Counted from the stretch's first letter, positions 13,044-26,366 are shown. The stretch: DNA of 64,000 bases from Chrysemys picta bellii (GCF_011386835.1 NC_088797.1:37757583-37821582), one strand, 5' to 3'. The notes: generated by a model from the sequence alone, not told the origin. Program-made: numbers and translations.

Positions 13044-13293
13044 TACCCTCTCTACACTGCCCTGAACTTCAGACTACAGAGTTGTTGTGTAACACCCCTG
13101 TGTGGACACTGCAGGCATGAAGTAAAAGGTTCCAAGTTCATATTAACCTAGCCCTCTGTGAACAGAACTACTTTAATTTGAACTAGGAACCTTTTAGTTC
13201 ATGCCTGCAGTGCCTACACAGAGACATTATAGCACAGCCCTTTGGTGTGCACTGGTATTCACAATCCTGTAGTCTGAACTGCAGGGCAGTGCA
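13044..13293. repeat. Imperfect foldback repeat of about 250 bp
   Basis: The left arm has CACTGCCCTGAACTTCAG, ACTGCAGGCATGAAGTAAAA and GGTTCCAAGTTCA. The right arm carries their reverse complements in mirror order (GAACTAGGAACC, TTCATGCCTGCAGTGC, CTGAACTGCAGGGCAGTG). It is non-coding and abuts the next MITE. Confidence 0.65.
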
Positions 13294-13603
13294 GGGTATG
13301 TCTACACAGAAAATAAATAAATAAACAAACCACCCTAGACTAATCCCCCAGATCACCTGACTTGGGCTTGTGGGTCTCTCACTACAGGGCTAAAAAGAGC
13401 AGCATAGATTTAGGCTGAAACCTAAGCTCTGAAACCCAGTGAGGGGGGAGGGTCTTGGAGCCCAGGCTCCAGACAGAACCCAAACCAGAAGGTCTACGCT
13501 TGTATTTTAGCCCTGTAGCACAAGCCCAAGTCAATTGACCCAGGCTCTGAGACTTGGTGCCACGGTTTGGTTTTGCTGTGTAAGTGTACCTGTAGCTATG
13601 CCC
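13294..13603. mobile_element. Harbinger-like MITE, diverged
   Basis: GGGTATGTCTACACAG at the left and CTGTAGCTATGCCC at the right are diverged inverted termini of the GTCTACAC family. No clear 3-bp duplication remains. Confidence 0.45.
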
Positions 13604-14101
13604 TGAGATCAGGACGTGGAGGGGAAGGAAAGGCACTATGACAGTTACTAAAGAAGTGCTTTCAGAAGAGAAGGTTACAACTGAACCCTTTAAAAAAAAA
13701 AACAAATTAAGAGATTAAACCTTGACTAATAAATATTTAACAATGTCGGGACCTACCTATAACTGAGTATTAGTAGATTCAGTTAATTTTTCCATGAGTT
13801 ATAATTTTTGGAACAGGCATGTTCAACTCCTTAAATGGAGGTATTAAACTCTCAACGGAGCAGATGTGTGAAATGGACAAAGTCTCCGTGGGCAGAGACT
13901 TCATCTATGTATGTTTGGACAGTGCCTATAACATAGTGTCCATTACCAGAATACAAATAATAAAACAATGAAGAAAAAGCCAGGAAAATTGGGTCAGGTA
14001 TAAGTCAATGTTACCCATCTTAACTGGCTAGTAGGACTGCTGTATGGCAAGCTGTCCCCAGCTGGCTCTGCATCCTGCTTTGCATTGTTTGAACTATTAT
14101 T
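13604..14101. other. Intergenic, no feature seen
   Basis: AT-rich, without recognisable genes or structured repeats. Confidence 0.5.
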
Positions 14102-14109
14102 AATTATTT

Positions 14110-15304
14110 TAGGGTTACCATATTTCAGCGAGCAAAAAAGAGGATGGGAGGAGCCCCGCCCTAGCCCCGCCCCTGCCCCTCCCACTTCCCGCCCCCCCCT
14201 GACCTCCCAACCCTCCCCCCGTTCCTTGTCCCCTGACTACCCCCTCCTGGGACCCCTGCCCCTAACTGCCCCCCAGGACTATCTAAGCCTCCCTGCCTCT
14301 TGTCCCCTGACTGCCCCAACCTTTATCCACACCCCCACCCCCAGACAGACCCCTGGGACTCCCACGCCCCATCCAACCACTCCCCACCCACTGACAGCCC
14401 CCCCCCAGAACTCCCAACCCATCTAAACCCCTCTGCTCCCTGTCCCCTGACTGCTCCGATCCCTCTCCGCACTCCTGCCCCCTGACAGCCCCCCCCAGAA
14501 CTCCCAACCCATCTAAACCCCTCTGCTCCCTGTCCCCTGACTGCTCCGATCCCTCTCCCCACTCCTGCCCCCTGACAGCTCCCCCCCAGAACTCCCAGCC
14601 CCCTACCCCCCCCGCTCCTTGTCCCCTGACTGCTCCGATCCCTCTCCCCACTCCTGCCCCCTGACAGCTCCCCCCAGAACTCCCAACCCATCTAAACCCC
14701 TCTGCTCCCTGTCCCCTGACTGCTCCGATCCCTCTCTCCACTCCTGCCCCCTGACAGCCCCCCCCAGAACTCCCAGCCCCCTACCCCCCCCCCGCTCCTT
14801 GTCCCCTAACTGCCCCCTCCTAAGACCCCCCCCAACTGCCCCCCAGGACCCTACCCCCTACCTGTACCCTGACTGCCCAAAACTTTCTCCACTGCCCCCA
14901 AAAAGCCCCCCCTGTTTCTTGACCTCCACCTCCAGAACCTTCCTGCCCCCTGACCTCCTTACCCTGCTGCTCAGAACAGAGTTGGGCTCTGTGCAGCCGA
15001 GCCGGACACGTGGCTGAGCTCCCGAGCACAACAAAACCCGGTCTGGCCCTGCACAACAAAACCCGGTCTGGCCCTGCACAGTGTTGCCGGACTGGGCTGC
15101 AAGGCAGCTGCTGGCTCAGAATGCAGGGCGGATCCGGCTCCTCTACAGCTGCTCCCGAGTCCAGCCCGGGACTTCCCTGCAGCCCTCCCAGCCACTCTCT
15201 GCTAATCCCGGACATTGTGAGAGCTTTGCAAATTCCCCCCGGACGCTATTTTTAGCACACAAAAGGAGGACATGTCCGGGGAAATCCGGACGTATGGTAA
15301 CCCT
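14110..15304. mobile_element. 1.2-kb hAT-like MITE carrying a minisatellite
   Basis: Left terminus TAGGGTTACCATA and right terminus TATGGTAACCCT are inverted repeats. AATTATTT flanks both sides (14102-14109 and 15305-15312), allowing a one-base ambiguity at the right end. The interior is a C-rich tandem array followed by a tract near 15010-15080 with a repeated AACAAAACCCGGTCTGGCCC. All long frames inside are compositional artefacts; there is no transposase. Confidence 0.75.
14430..14815. repeat. C-rich minisatellite, units of about 90 bp
   Basis: Five units start with GCTCC(C/T)TGTCCCCTGACTGC near 14434, 14525, 14612, 14704 and 14792. Two unit types alternate: one ends CAACCCATCTAAACCCC, the other CAGCCCCCTACCCCC. 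This suggests a higher-order duplication. It sits wholly inside the MITE at 14110-15304. Confidence 0.8.
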
Positions 15305-17644
15305 AATTATTTATATTACCATATAGTGTCTAGGCACCCAAGTCATGGGCCAGTACCCCATTGTGCTCCAATATAAGGATACTTCACTACCATACTTCTA
15401 AAGGAAAGAGTGCAAAAATAATTTCTCTATCTTGGTACTATCTTTCAAATTGCAGTTTCCTTAAAACACCGTAGCCGGGGTGGGGGGGTGAGGAAAACAG
15501 ATATTTGGTATTTCATGGGACACTGAAAAACAATATTTGTTAGCCTGGCAGAAAGTGTATATTTCATTTTCTTAGCCAAGACCCATGGGAAACTCACCAC
15601 TCTTTGTGGAAAATTGTGAAGAATTGACCCATTTTAAAGGATTATTATAAGGTAACAGTTTAAGTTATACTGAATAAAGCTGCTTCATACTTTGTCAACA
15701 GAGAACTGTGGGGAAAAAAAGTTGAAATAAATTCTGATGAGAATTGTTTTTGCTCCCATAAATGAGTCAGTCCAAAGTTATTAAATTTACATCGCAAGGG
15801 TGAAGAAGTTATCTTCTTTTTACACTATATGCAATTTTATGAAACATTAGAAGACTTATAAGGAATCCAAATATTGCTTTTCACATATTTAAAACCTCTT
15901 AATTAGAGCATTTCAGAGCACATTCTAGTTATTAAATTTAGCAGTCTATAACAGCACTCCATTTAAAGACTCTGGAAGCATAAAAATGCCATAAGGTCAT
16001 TGGTCCACCTAAGATTTATTAGCTCATCCTGGGGGAAAATAAAAAGGATTTTGCATGGTTACATAATAATTCAATAGTTCTTAGGCCCTGATCCAGCAAA
16101 GCATGCAAGCACATGCTTAACTATAAGTACATAAATAGTCCCACTGACTTTTGCTGGATCATTCGAGAATCAGGGACAAACATCAGATTATGTGCAGAAG
16201 AAAGCACAGTGTTTAAATCAGCAGGAGACCACAGCTGAATTCATAAAGATTGGCACATATGATTTAGTACAGGAGAACAGTCATAAAACAAGTACAAGCC
16301 AGTGGAGGGGATTGCACTGGTTGTCTGAGGCATGATTTTTAGTAGCCAGCTCTGTAACATGTTCACACGCAATTGCACACTTGCTTTACATGCATACTAC
16401 TGCACATACAAATCCAGTCTCTCAAGGACACCCACCTCACCTGACCCAGCATGTTTACATGCTTATCTAGTCTTATAACTATTTACATTTGCACACACAG
16501 TAGCATGCACCCAAAATAAACAAGAACCAAGGCCCTGACTTGATTACTGAGTCTGGCCCTTGGTGCCATCCTGCTGGTGACTGCCGGTTTAATAGAAACC
16601 ATGAGAAGATTATCTTTAGTAAGAATTTTGAAGTGTTTAAGTGAAGGTAAACTGCAGAGATGTATAGAGTACACTTGTAGCAAACTCAAATTACTTTGAC
16701 CTTTCAGTCTCATTGTAAAGATTTGAAGCAGAGACTTACTGAACTTAGCTGCAAATCCAGTTTCACATCAGAAATGTGATCTTTCATCTATTATTAATGC
16801 TTGACATACAACATCCTCTTCCAAAGACCACAGCAGTAGTGCAAAATTTTAAGTCAATTCACAGTATATTCCAAAAATACAGGCAAGACAGATATTTGGC
16901 TAGGATAGTCCAACTGTAGTGTATTTTTATTTGCTGTCTAGATTTAGACCCAAAGAGTACCTTTATTTCAAAATATGCATAGTCTGAGATTGTATTTCTG
17001 GTGCCGTGATTAGTGAGTTCATACTGTTGTCTTACAGTAAGGTAACATCTTACAGTAAGGTAACACGGGCCCTTATTCATTCTTATTTACTCGCTTTAAT
17101 GATTGAACAATAATGTTGCACATGCTGTCTGTGAAATGGAGACTGAATGTACCCCATGAAGTGACAGTGTAAATAAAAGTAGCATTTTCCGAAAAGATTT
17201 TCCCCTTTTATGTATGCAGGGACATTACCTATTTTAGCGTCAAAAATAATGCTGCAGAGGCAATATGACAGACAAAAACCCAGATTCCATTGCTTATTGG
17301 GCAACAGAGTTATTTACGAAGGGCTTCTAAACACAGTGCTTGAGCTGAGGGGGAGAAATTCTAGTGCACACTAGCATGCTGTGTATTTACTTACCTGTGA
17401 GGACCTTGCTGGTGTGCACTAAAAGTTCCCCAATGAGTGTTAATGTAGTCCCATTTCTAACAGTGTTACATTAATGCACAGTAGAGAACTATTAGTGCAC
17501 GCCAGCAAGTTCCTCAAAGGCCAGTTAATACACAACATTGTAGTGTGCACTGCAATTTACACCCCATTCGTTTGGACTAATGTGCCATGTTGACAAGACC
17601 TACGTTTAATCAGTTACACCTATGCAAGTCCAAAGGAAAATGGG
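15305..17644. other. Intergenic, no gene seen
   Basis: Positions about 15318-15375 (GTCATGGGCCAGTACCCCAT) resemble an ancient amniote repeat also seen near 55055. Nothing else could be assigned. Confidence 0.45.
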
Positions 17645-17652
17645 GCTGCATA

Positions 17653-17898
17653 CAGGGCCGGCTCCAGGCACCAGCTTACCAAGCAGGTACTTGGGGCGGC
17701 CAAGGGAGAGGGGTGGCACCTGCAGCAATTCAGGGGCGGCAGGTCCCTCACTCCCTCTAGGAGCGAAGGACCTGCTGCTGAACTGCCACCGCTGATTGCG
17801 GCTTTTTTTTTTTTCCAATTGCTGCTGCCGATTGCGATCGCGGCTTTTTTTTTTTTTTTTTTTTGCTTGGGGCGGCAGAAATGCTGGAGCCGACCCTG
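17653..17898. mobile_element. hAT-like MITE with perfect 8-bp duplication
   Basis: Termini CAGGGCCGGCTCCAG and CTGGAGCCGACCCTG are inverted repeats. GCTGCATA lies on both sides (17645-17652 and 17899-17906). The interior is short with two T tracts. The CAGGG terminus plus an 8-bp duplication supports the hAT superfamily. Confidence 0.9.
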
Positions 17899-17906
17899 GC
17901 TGCATA

Positions 17907-19734
17907 GATGTAACTTGGGTCTAATTTGGCCTCAGAGTTTTATTACTGGTGACGATGCATGAGATGGAATGAGCCCAGCTTTGCCTTCACATCCCAAAGT
18001 TTTTAAGGCTGGAAGCTTACAGGAGAAAAAATTCCCTGTAAACTGAAAACATTCAGTCTGAGACACACACAAACATGGAATCTATACAGTGCCATTTTTG
18101 CACTGTCACTTTTCAGACCAGAACTACACTTTTTGGAATTTGCTGTATTCTCAGCCTAGCCTCGTTCAGTCTAGCAACTAAGCTACAGTGCAGTGGAGTT
18201 GCAGCCACATAAATCTAAGGGGAGGGGATGATGAAGGCATTGAGGAGATCCCAAGAATTAAAATTCACAATTAATTTTAGAACTGTTGAGGGGGATTTTA
18301 ATGGGATCTTGAACTGTGAGGTGGGAGGGAATGCTCTCCTTACCAGCCCCTATCTACTGCATGCTTTTAAATAGTTTCTCCAGCTTTGCTGCCATATACA
18401 ACTGCAAGTTTAAAAACTCATGTTGGAAAATATGAATTATTTGACAAGTGCCAAGGATTAGCCTTCTAGTAGAATCTCATTTATCCACAATTCATTAACT
18501 TGTACACGTTATAAATACCAAAATATTATACCCGTCATTTAATATAACAGACCATAGTAACAGTAAGGTCTCATTACTAAGCTTTTAAAAAAATAGACTG
18601 CAGAATGTATGCAATAAAAAAATTAAAAGAGTGAAAAAGTACTAACACTAAGGAGGAGAAAGTGATTTTTGGACCTGTCTCCATGAGTACGTTTACACTA
18701 TAGCGCAGACATGGACTCTAACACTTGTTTAAACCCAAGCTTATTCCCTTATCATCCACACATAAATATGTCATATTAAAGTCATCTATCTGAATTTGGA
18801 GGAAATGGCATTTAAATCTGAAGCTGAGTTTTGCAACTTGGGCCCCAGCTCTATTTTCTAGATGTAGCAAGTGATTGTTTTCTCATGTTTCACAAAGATA
18901 GAACCAAGTCTTAGGCGATAAATAGAGTATAATAGGCAAGGATGAACAAGAAAGCCCCTAGTTTGCATAGTCTCCGTAGAGCTAAAATACTCATTAGGGT
19001 TTTACTTCCCTTAGTAGCACTTACAAGAATGTTTCACTTTTGGAAGGTGACTTGAGGGTGTTTCATGTCCTCCCCCCCCCCCCCCCCCCCCCGGCATAGT
19101 GACTGCCATTCTAGCAGAAATATGAAATCCTCTGCGGAAAAACAGATGGAAAGTCTGTAGTTGCAATGTATCCCAATTACACAATTCAATACAGGTAATA
19201 GAGGTTAACATGTTTTAAGTAAGGACCTGGAAAAGTGTATCAATCAATACATAGGAGAATCTGCATTTTAAAAAAAATGCAAGCATTTTTAGAGAATACT
19301 ACAAGTTGCAAAAAAATAGTAAGTCAAAGAAATGCGTGGAAAATTGCAGACTAGGGATAAGGAAATAGCACATGTTGGTTGTTCTGTTTCTGCCTTCACA
19401 GGTGAAGATCTGCCAGAGAGGAAAGGGATTGCTGGTTTGAGAGGGGAAGTGTTATAGAAAGCACCACAGAGGAATGATCTATGATTTAACTAACAAGAGA
19501 ATCAGTTTATCAGGGGATCACAGATATTTATAGGATACAGTACTACTGATGTGCATGGAACTTTGCAGACAAGAAAAAAATGTTCGCCCCACCCTGCTTT
19601 TATATTGTCTTCCAGCCAAAAGATCTAGATACTCAAATGGTCCCACCAGCACCAACGTATCTATGCAGTTATCCCAGAGTACTTAATAAGCTTTATTTCA
19701 TTATGCCTCCCAACACCCACTTATACAGAGAAGA
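17907..19734. other. Intergenic, no gene seen
   Basis: Contains a pure C run at about 19072-19092. No other structure recognised. Confidence 0.45.
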
Positions 19735-20605
19735 AGTGCAATTTCAATGCTGAAAAATGCAAAATAATGCATACCAGAGAATAATTTGAATTACACATAC
19801 AACTTACTGGGTTCTGAAGAAGAAAGACCTGGGCACCATGAAGAGTTCTGCTCAGTTTACAATGTCAGTCAAAAAAGACATAAAATGTTAGGATGCATAA
19901 AGAATGGAGAATGATATTATGATCTTATTCTGTAGATCAAAGTTACACCCTTACCTGGAACAGTGTGTTCAATTCTGGTCACTCCATCTGAAAAAGATAG
20001 AAGAAGAATTAGAGGAGGGTCAGAGATGGGCAATGAGAATGATTAGAAATATGGAGACACTTTATATGAAGAGAGACTGAAAATATTGGGATTTTTTACT
20101 TTATAGAGGAGACAAGAGACATGATAAAACTATACAAAATAATACAATAAATGGGGAACTTCTAGTCACGCTCTCATAACACAAGAATAAGAAGGCATTT
20201 AATGAAATTGGAAGGTGGCAACTTCAAAAGTAATAGAAATACATATTTTTCTCCACACAATTAGCCTGTGGAAATCATTGCCACATCATTGGAATCAACA
20301 GCTAAGCAGGATTCAAAAAAGGATTAGACCGTACATGGGTAACAAGAGCTAAAATTGTAAATATTTTTGAAAATGAAGAATTTTGGAAGGGATGTAAATC
20401 CTTGTGCTTCAGGGCATGAACCAGCCTCTAACTACTGGGGGGCTAGGAAGAAACTTTCCCTGGAGACAGGTTGTTCCACAACTATTTACTGCTGGGTTTC
20501 TTGCACCTCTCTCTGAAGCATCTGGTTAAGTGGCCACTTCAGTGACAGGATACTGGATTAGATGGACCATGGGTTTGATTCAGTATGGCAATTCCCATGT
20601 TTATA
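19735..20605 (+). mobile_element. Old CR1 LINE 3' part
   Basis: The order of motifs follows CR1: an AATGCTGAAAAATGCAAAAT block (FNAEKCK-like), CTGGAACAGTGTGTTCAATTCTGG (the LEQCVQFW-type motif), then a 3' untranslated GATGGACCATGGGTTTGATT near 20560. Multiple stops and frame changes make it dead. Confidence 0.75.
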
Positions 20606-23369
20606 TGGAAACTGAGTCACAAAGAGTAGCCAGAGATGGAAAAGCACTAGACAAGAATTCATTCCTCAATACAGTCAGGTCAGAGTATAGTCCCACAGTC
20701 AGGACACATCAGATATCAATGAGACACTATATGTTAGATCTTAGGCTGAAGCGTCCAAGAGGTTTAAAGGGTAAGGGTAGAAATTAACAATGTCTTCACT
20801 AAAAAAATTTGAAATTTTCAGAGGACTGAATTCTTAAGAGCCAAAAATACAATTAGTCATGAAAGGTTGATAATGCATACTATATATTATACCAGAACCT
20901 CTGGATCACTTTAAATAAATAATTAGTTTCTATTTATAGAAAGCCTTTCATCCTGAAGGTTTCCAACGAATTTCAAACTCTACAAACATCACCTAAATGA
21001 AGGGTCAGCAGCCAGTCAGAACAGTCTTTCCTTCTGGTTATTGTTGCAGAGTATAATGTTTTCATCAGGCCACCAAACTAAATTTCTATTCCTAAGCAAA
21101 GTACCAAGTGATCTTAAAACATACACAAAGATCTTGCCACAGCTCAGGTTTCAAATTCTCTGATTAATTTAGTGTCACAGAGTTTATATCTCTCAGAAGG
21201 ATAAAGGTCAAACTGACAGCTGTGGAGCAATGAATTAGGCAGGCTTCTGAGTTGTTCCTTGTTGTGTTCTTTGCTCTTTACAAAAGATACTAATATGAAG
21301 GAACCACCTGGGCACAGTGGGAGTCCAATAATCATGTTTGATAACGATATACACTGCTGCTCTGGCAATGTTCTGGCAGCTTTGGGAACATAGCAGACAG
21401 GGCCACTAGAGGGCTCAAACTATCTAAAGGGATATTACCTTATTCCTATATGCTACATTCCTAAAGATGAATCATTTCTCCACTAGTGGCTGAAGATGCA
21501 GGTGAGCAAACACCTCCAGGAACCACACCAAGCAAACAAATTGGTAACTGACCTAGGATGATTTGCCAAACAACCCAACTTTAAGAATACAAGCTTCTAC
21601 CAGCATCACTAATTAGAATTTTAGAGTGATTCTCACCGATCTTGCACTTTAACAATTCTATTTCCATTAGAGAAAGTTGTTGGGAATTGGCCCTCTTTGA
21701 ATAGGCCTCTCTGAAGTGCCAAATCTACTTTTACAGCCTTCAAGATAAAAAAACATGCAAAATGATTGGCTTGCATTCTATACAGAAGACAGTTTCCAAG
21801 GAAAAATGCTGTCTGACTGTAGCTGATTGAAGTCTTTAAAAACTAAGTGGTGGAGAATTTGCATTTTGTTCATATAAACACTGTACAAAGGAATTATACA
21901 AGTGGCTTTTCCTGTGGCAGTCACTCCAGTACCTACAATTAGGACATCCAACAATGGGAAGTGGCTTTTGCTTTAGAATATTAAAAACTGGTAACAGTGA
22001 ACCACAAATGTAATTAAAATTCATGTAGCCACCTTGCCATATAACTCAGCAGGTAACTAATTCAACACTCTTCATGTGGGACACCCAGCTTCACAGGTGA
22101 CTGAGTTGTAAATTTCGGGGCAGGGTACTGTTGAGAAGAACTGCATATCAGAATTTCTTATCTTACTGCTAACAACCATCCATGGAGAAGGCTAACAAGC
22201 ATACTAGCAGCAATAGACTACTCCTCAGCAAATCTACCAGAGAAGGGATATAAAACGCTTCTCACCAAACCTCTGCTTAATCTGGAAAGGTTTGAAATCC
22301 ACAAATCTGTGTTCTTTTCCTCCATTCTTGTCTGCTGCCTTCCCTCCCCCTCCCCCATAATTTTGCAACTCCATTGCTGCTTGTAACCATGGAATAAAAG
22401 GAATATTTTAGATCTCAACCATTTAAAGTTCTCTATTCAGGTGCTTCCAAGATTTCATTTGGCAGAGATCTATAATCACTAATGTTAAAGTGAAGTTCTA
22501 GTCACTCAAGTCAGCATATGCATGGTTTTTAGTTCAGTAAGCAGTGTATTACTACAAAATTATTCTGGTTAATATCCACTACAAGTACATTTGTCTAAAA
22601 GAAAACCGCATAATGTTGAGGACTAAGTTATTACCCATTCAAAAGCCTAAGCATAGATGTTTTAAACCTCCCTATGGAAAAAAAAAAATCAAAAAGCCAG
22701 CACAGCCTAAATGCCCCTTCCAGATAAGCTAACACACATGGTCTGCCATCTGGGAGTAAAAACATATGCCTGTGCCACTTCAGTTTACCTGCTGTTTATA
22801 ATAATGGCTGAAGTGATCGGTTCTTAAATAATAATGTTAGCACTTACAATATTAATAAAATTACACTCATATAAAGCACAGACACAATTCTATGAGGCAT
22901 TCAAAACTCTGTTCAGAGTTAACTAAAGTTTAACCTAAGCAGAGTCTAACTTCCTAAGGAGTTTCAACAAGTCAAGAAAGAAACATGTCTTCATGTTATA
23001 GCAGGTGAGCAAGAAGAGGCTGAACTTTTCAAAATTTATCTTGGAACAAAACGAATACCAGCCCAAAAATATATCTGAATCATGGTTTTCACTAACCACT
23101 TTGGCTACTGATCTACATGTATAACAGTGAAAGTTATTACCTATTAGCATCGGTTACTATATTTATAGCATTGGATTATATAAACTTATTACAGAAGTTA
23201 CATATTGTTATGGAATTTACTTAGCATTTTTTCTATAAATAAAAGTCCTATTGCTGCTCCTTCTAAAGGCACAGCAAAGGATGTGGCTAAAACACCTTTT
23301 CAGAAACCAACATGTTTTTCCACGGGAGGGAAGTATTTCATGTATGATTCCCCATATCTTATTAGACAT
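20606..23369. other. Intergenic, no feature seen
   Basis: AT-rich. Short open frames have no family resemblance. No structured repeat with clear ends was found. Confidence 0.4.
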
Positions 23370-24017
23370 TGTGACAGAGTGCGCCACACACCACTAATTG
23401 GGCACCTCCTCCCAGCCACTCTGATGATCAGCTCAGCAGGTCAACACTCTTCCCACTGTTGCATGCTGTCACTCTTTCTGGTCTGCAGCCCCTCTCGCTC
23501 CAGGAACCCCAGCATCCTCTTCATGACTCAATCCTCCAGCCAGGTCACTCAGTGGTCCCCCCTTCTGAGGTATATCAGTCTTTCCTTCCTAGGCAGTCTT
23601 CCCACTCACTGCCTCAGATGCCACTCTTCCAGTAGCTGGTAGCAAACCCAGGCCCACCCTCTACTCCAGATTCCACTCCAGAGACCCTCAACCCAGCAGT
23701 TCTGAGCTTTACTCTCTCAGCCCTCACTGCTTCTTCCTTAGACTACTTTCCACCACGCTTAGTTCTCTCCTTTCCCTGGGAGTACCAGCTCCAAGCCCTC
23801 CTCCCAGGGAATGACTGTTCTTTATTAACAGCCCTGGTAGGTTGCCAACTTTCGAGCTTTATAGGTTCTGCCTATTCCTGCACAGCTGAACCTGCTTGCA
23901 ATCAATTCCCCACCCCCACCCCACTTCCTCCAGGTGCAGCTGTGGAGATAATAGTCCTACCTGGTGCCCTTAACCCCTTCCAGTCCTGGGGGGGGGGGGG
24001 GTTGACACCCTATCACA
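23370..24017. mobile_element. Probable solo LTR, no intact target duplication
   Basis: It starts TGTGACAG and ends CTATCACA, a TG...CA pair with short inverted termini, and spans 648 bp of pyrimidine-rich non-coding sequence with a poly-G run near 23988. Flanks (GACAT and GGTGT) do not match, so the site was rearranged or the ends are misjudged. Confidence 0.5.
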
Positions 24018-24101
24018 GGTGTGAACTTAATTACTCCACCTTGCAACTTTAAATCTGAAAGCACCTTCAAAACAACGGCAGCTTCACAGGCCAAATTCCA
24101 C

Positions 24102-24953
24102 TAGGGTTACCAGGCATTTGGTTTTCAACTGGAACACCCGGTCAAAAAGAGACATTGGCGGGTCCGGTCAGCACTGCTGACCGGGCCGTTAAAAGTCCTG
24201 TCAGCAGCACAGCGGGGCTAAGGCAGGCTCCCTGACCACCCTGACTCTGCATGGGTCCTGGAAGCGGCCCCTAGGCACGGGGTGGCCAGGATAGCTCCAC
24301 ACACTGACCCCACACAGAGCACTGGCTCTGCAGCTCCCATTGGCCGGAAACCACCGCCAATGGGAGTTGTGGGGGCGGTGCCTGTGGGCGCAGGCAGTCC
24401 GCAGAGCCCTTTGGCCCCTCCGCCTAGGAGCCGGACACGGCAGCCGCTTCCGGGAGCCACCTGAGGTAAGCACTGTCCAGCCGGAGCCTGCACTCCAAAC
24501 CCCCTCTTGTACCGCAACCTCCTGCCCAGCCCTGAGCCCCATCCCACACCCAAACTCCCTCCCAGAGCCCAAACCCCCTCCTGTACTCCAAACCCCTTGG
24601 CACCAGCCTGGAGCCCCCTCCTGCACCCAAACCCTTTATCCCTAGCTCACCCCAGAGCCCGCACCCCCAGCTGGATCCCACACCCTCTCCTGCACCCCAA
24701 CCCCCTGCCCTGCCCTGAACCCCCTCCTGCACCCCAAACCTCTCATCCCCAGCCCCACCCCAGAGCCCTCACATCCTCCCGCACCCCAACCCAGTGAAAG
24801 TGAGTGAGGTGGGGGAAAGCGAGTGACAGAGGGAGGGGGAATGGAGTGAGGGAGGGCAGGGCCTCAAAGAAGGGGCAGGGCAGAGGTAGGGCCTCTGGGA
24901 AGTGGCGGGGCATGAATGTTCAGTTTTGTACAATTAGAAAGTTGGCAGCCCTA
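24102..24953. mobile_element. hAT-like element with promoter-like cargo
   Basis: Left end TAGGGTTACCAGGC and right end GTTGGCAGCCCTA are imperfect inverted repeats. AATTCCAC flanks both sides (24094-24101 and 24954-24961). The interior includes paired CCAAT boxes (CCCATTGGCCGG near 24336 and GCCAATGGGAG near 24356), a splice-donor-like CTGAGGTAAG at 24461-24470 and a C-rich tail. A colinear module occurs in a different element at about 51734-52075. No transposase is present. Confidence 0.8.
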
Positions 24954-24961
24954 AATTCCAC

Positions 24962-26226
24962 CAGGCAAGCTGCACCTGGAGCAAAGCCAGTACAATTCAA
25001 GCTACTGTGGGGTCTGCAATCAACTAGCTTTGCCTACAAAGTAGTGTGCCGCTAGCTGAGGAGGAGATAGTGGCCAAGGCACTCACAAGATGCATTGATT
25101 CAGCCCACCTCCTAGGTAGTCCCTTCAGTAGTTCAGTGTTGCTTTCACTTGGCAGAGGATGGTAGAAGTATCAACACCGGCCCTTCTTTCAGGGATGAAT
25201 CCCTGTTCAGATGTAGCAAGGTGCAAACTGGGAGTGAATCAAGCCGAGTTTGTTCTCTCTGAAGTTTTCATGGAAAAAGGTGTGGCTGCTAACAATGGTG
25301 GAGACTGGGGATTAATCAAAGGCAGCTTCTAAACAAAGATAGAGATTTTTAACATTCAAAATATTTCTATTTTACAATTGTTAAGACTCAGTGGAACTAA
25401 TGAAAGATCCTACATACAGAATTACTCAAGTTATTTTATTACTTTATTTATTATATAAATATTTATTTTTATGCGGTGTTGGGGATTTTTGATAGAATTA
25501 ACAATTCTAACAAAATTGACAGTTTAATGCAAGCTACAGAGTCTTGTGTTGATCTGTAAGTATAAGGATTAATTAAATGCATAATTCTGCTTGCACAGAA
25601 GTAATACATCTAATTTTCCAATCAAGATACAACATTTTTTTTAAATTGGCAGACTATGTGACATTCTTTCCTAAGAAATCTATTTCTCTAATGTAGTTTA
25701 GACTCAGACATTGATCATTTCAATACCACAATGTAAAATGGAAATGAGTTAAGTGGACACTGTACATTATAGCAATATTTTATTTCCTTATTAACAAATG
25801 TTTTTCCCTGGCTGGCCAATATTTTAGGGTTACACTGGCTTTTTAACCCACATTTGCAGGTCCCACTAGCAGAAAGTCTTCCTTGAGGGGGTTGGGGTGT
25901 CATAACAATACAAGGTGCCTACAACTTCCATTCTGCTGGGAGTCTGGAGTCAGCTGGTGGAACCCGCACTAAAAAAAGTAGAGACACATTAAGAAGGGTA
26001 GTGACCAGGAAACCCAGGAAATGTGTAGATTCAGTACCAGTCCAAGGCAGCCTTGCTTGGTCAGTCTCCTCTGCTCAGGCATAAATTAAAGCTGCCCTCC
26101 TCTGGCACAACTAGGTGACGACAAACCTCACTCTGTGCCCTCTTGGATAATGCCACTAAACACATTCACCTTACAACCTTCTTAATTCTACTAATTGTAA
26201 TTACAGATATGGGGCCTTCTCAGTGG
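24962..26226. other. Intergenic, no feature seen
   Basis: AT-rich around 25430-25500. Neither gene nor bounded repeat was recognised. Confidence 0.45.
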
Positions 26227-26234
26227 AGTTTAAT

Positions 26235-26358
26235 TAGGGTGACCAGATGTCCCGATTTTATAGGGACAGTCCCAATATTTGGGGCTCTTTTTTATATGGG
26301 CTCCTATTACCTCTCACCTCCTGTCCTGATTTTTCACACTAGCTATCTGGTCACTCTA
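26235..26358. mobile_element. Short hAT-like MITE, complete
   Basis: Termini TAGGGTGACCAGAT and ATCTGGTCACTCTA are inverted repeats. Flanks AGTTTAAT and AATTTAAT match at 7 of 8 positions. The interior contains the mirrored GTCCCGATTTTATAGGGAC motif. It is the same family as the fragment at 1416. Confidence 0.8.
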
Positions 26359-26366
26359 AATTTAAT

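Noticed and set aside
14283..15215. Open frames up to 152 codons with Gly/Arg-rich repeats
   Set aside because: Products of the minisatellite in the MITE at 14110-15304, with no family resemblance.
14110..15304. CRISPR-like or satellite array interpretation of the roughly 90-bp repeats
   Set aside because: Units are directly abutting variants without spacers, in a vertebrate transposon, so a minisatellite is the right description.
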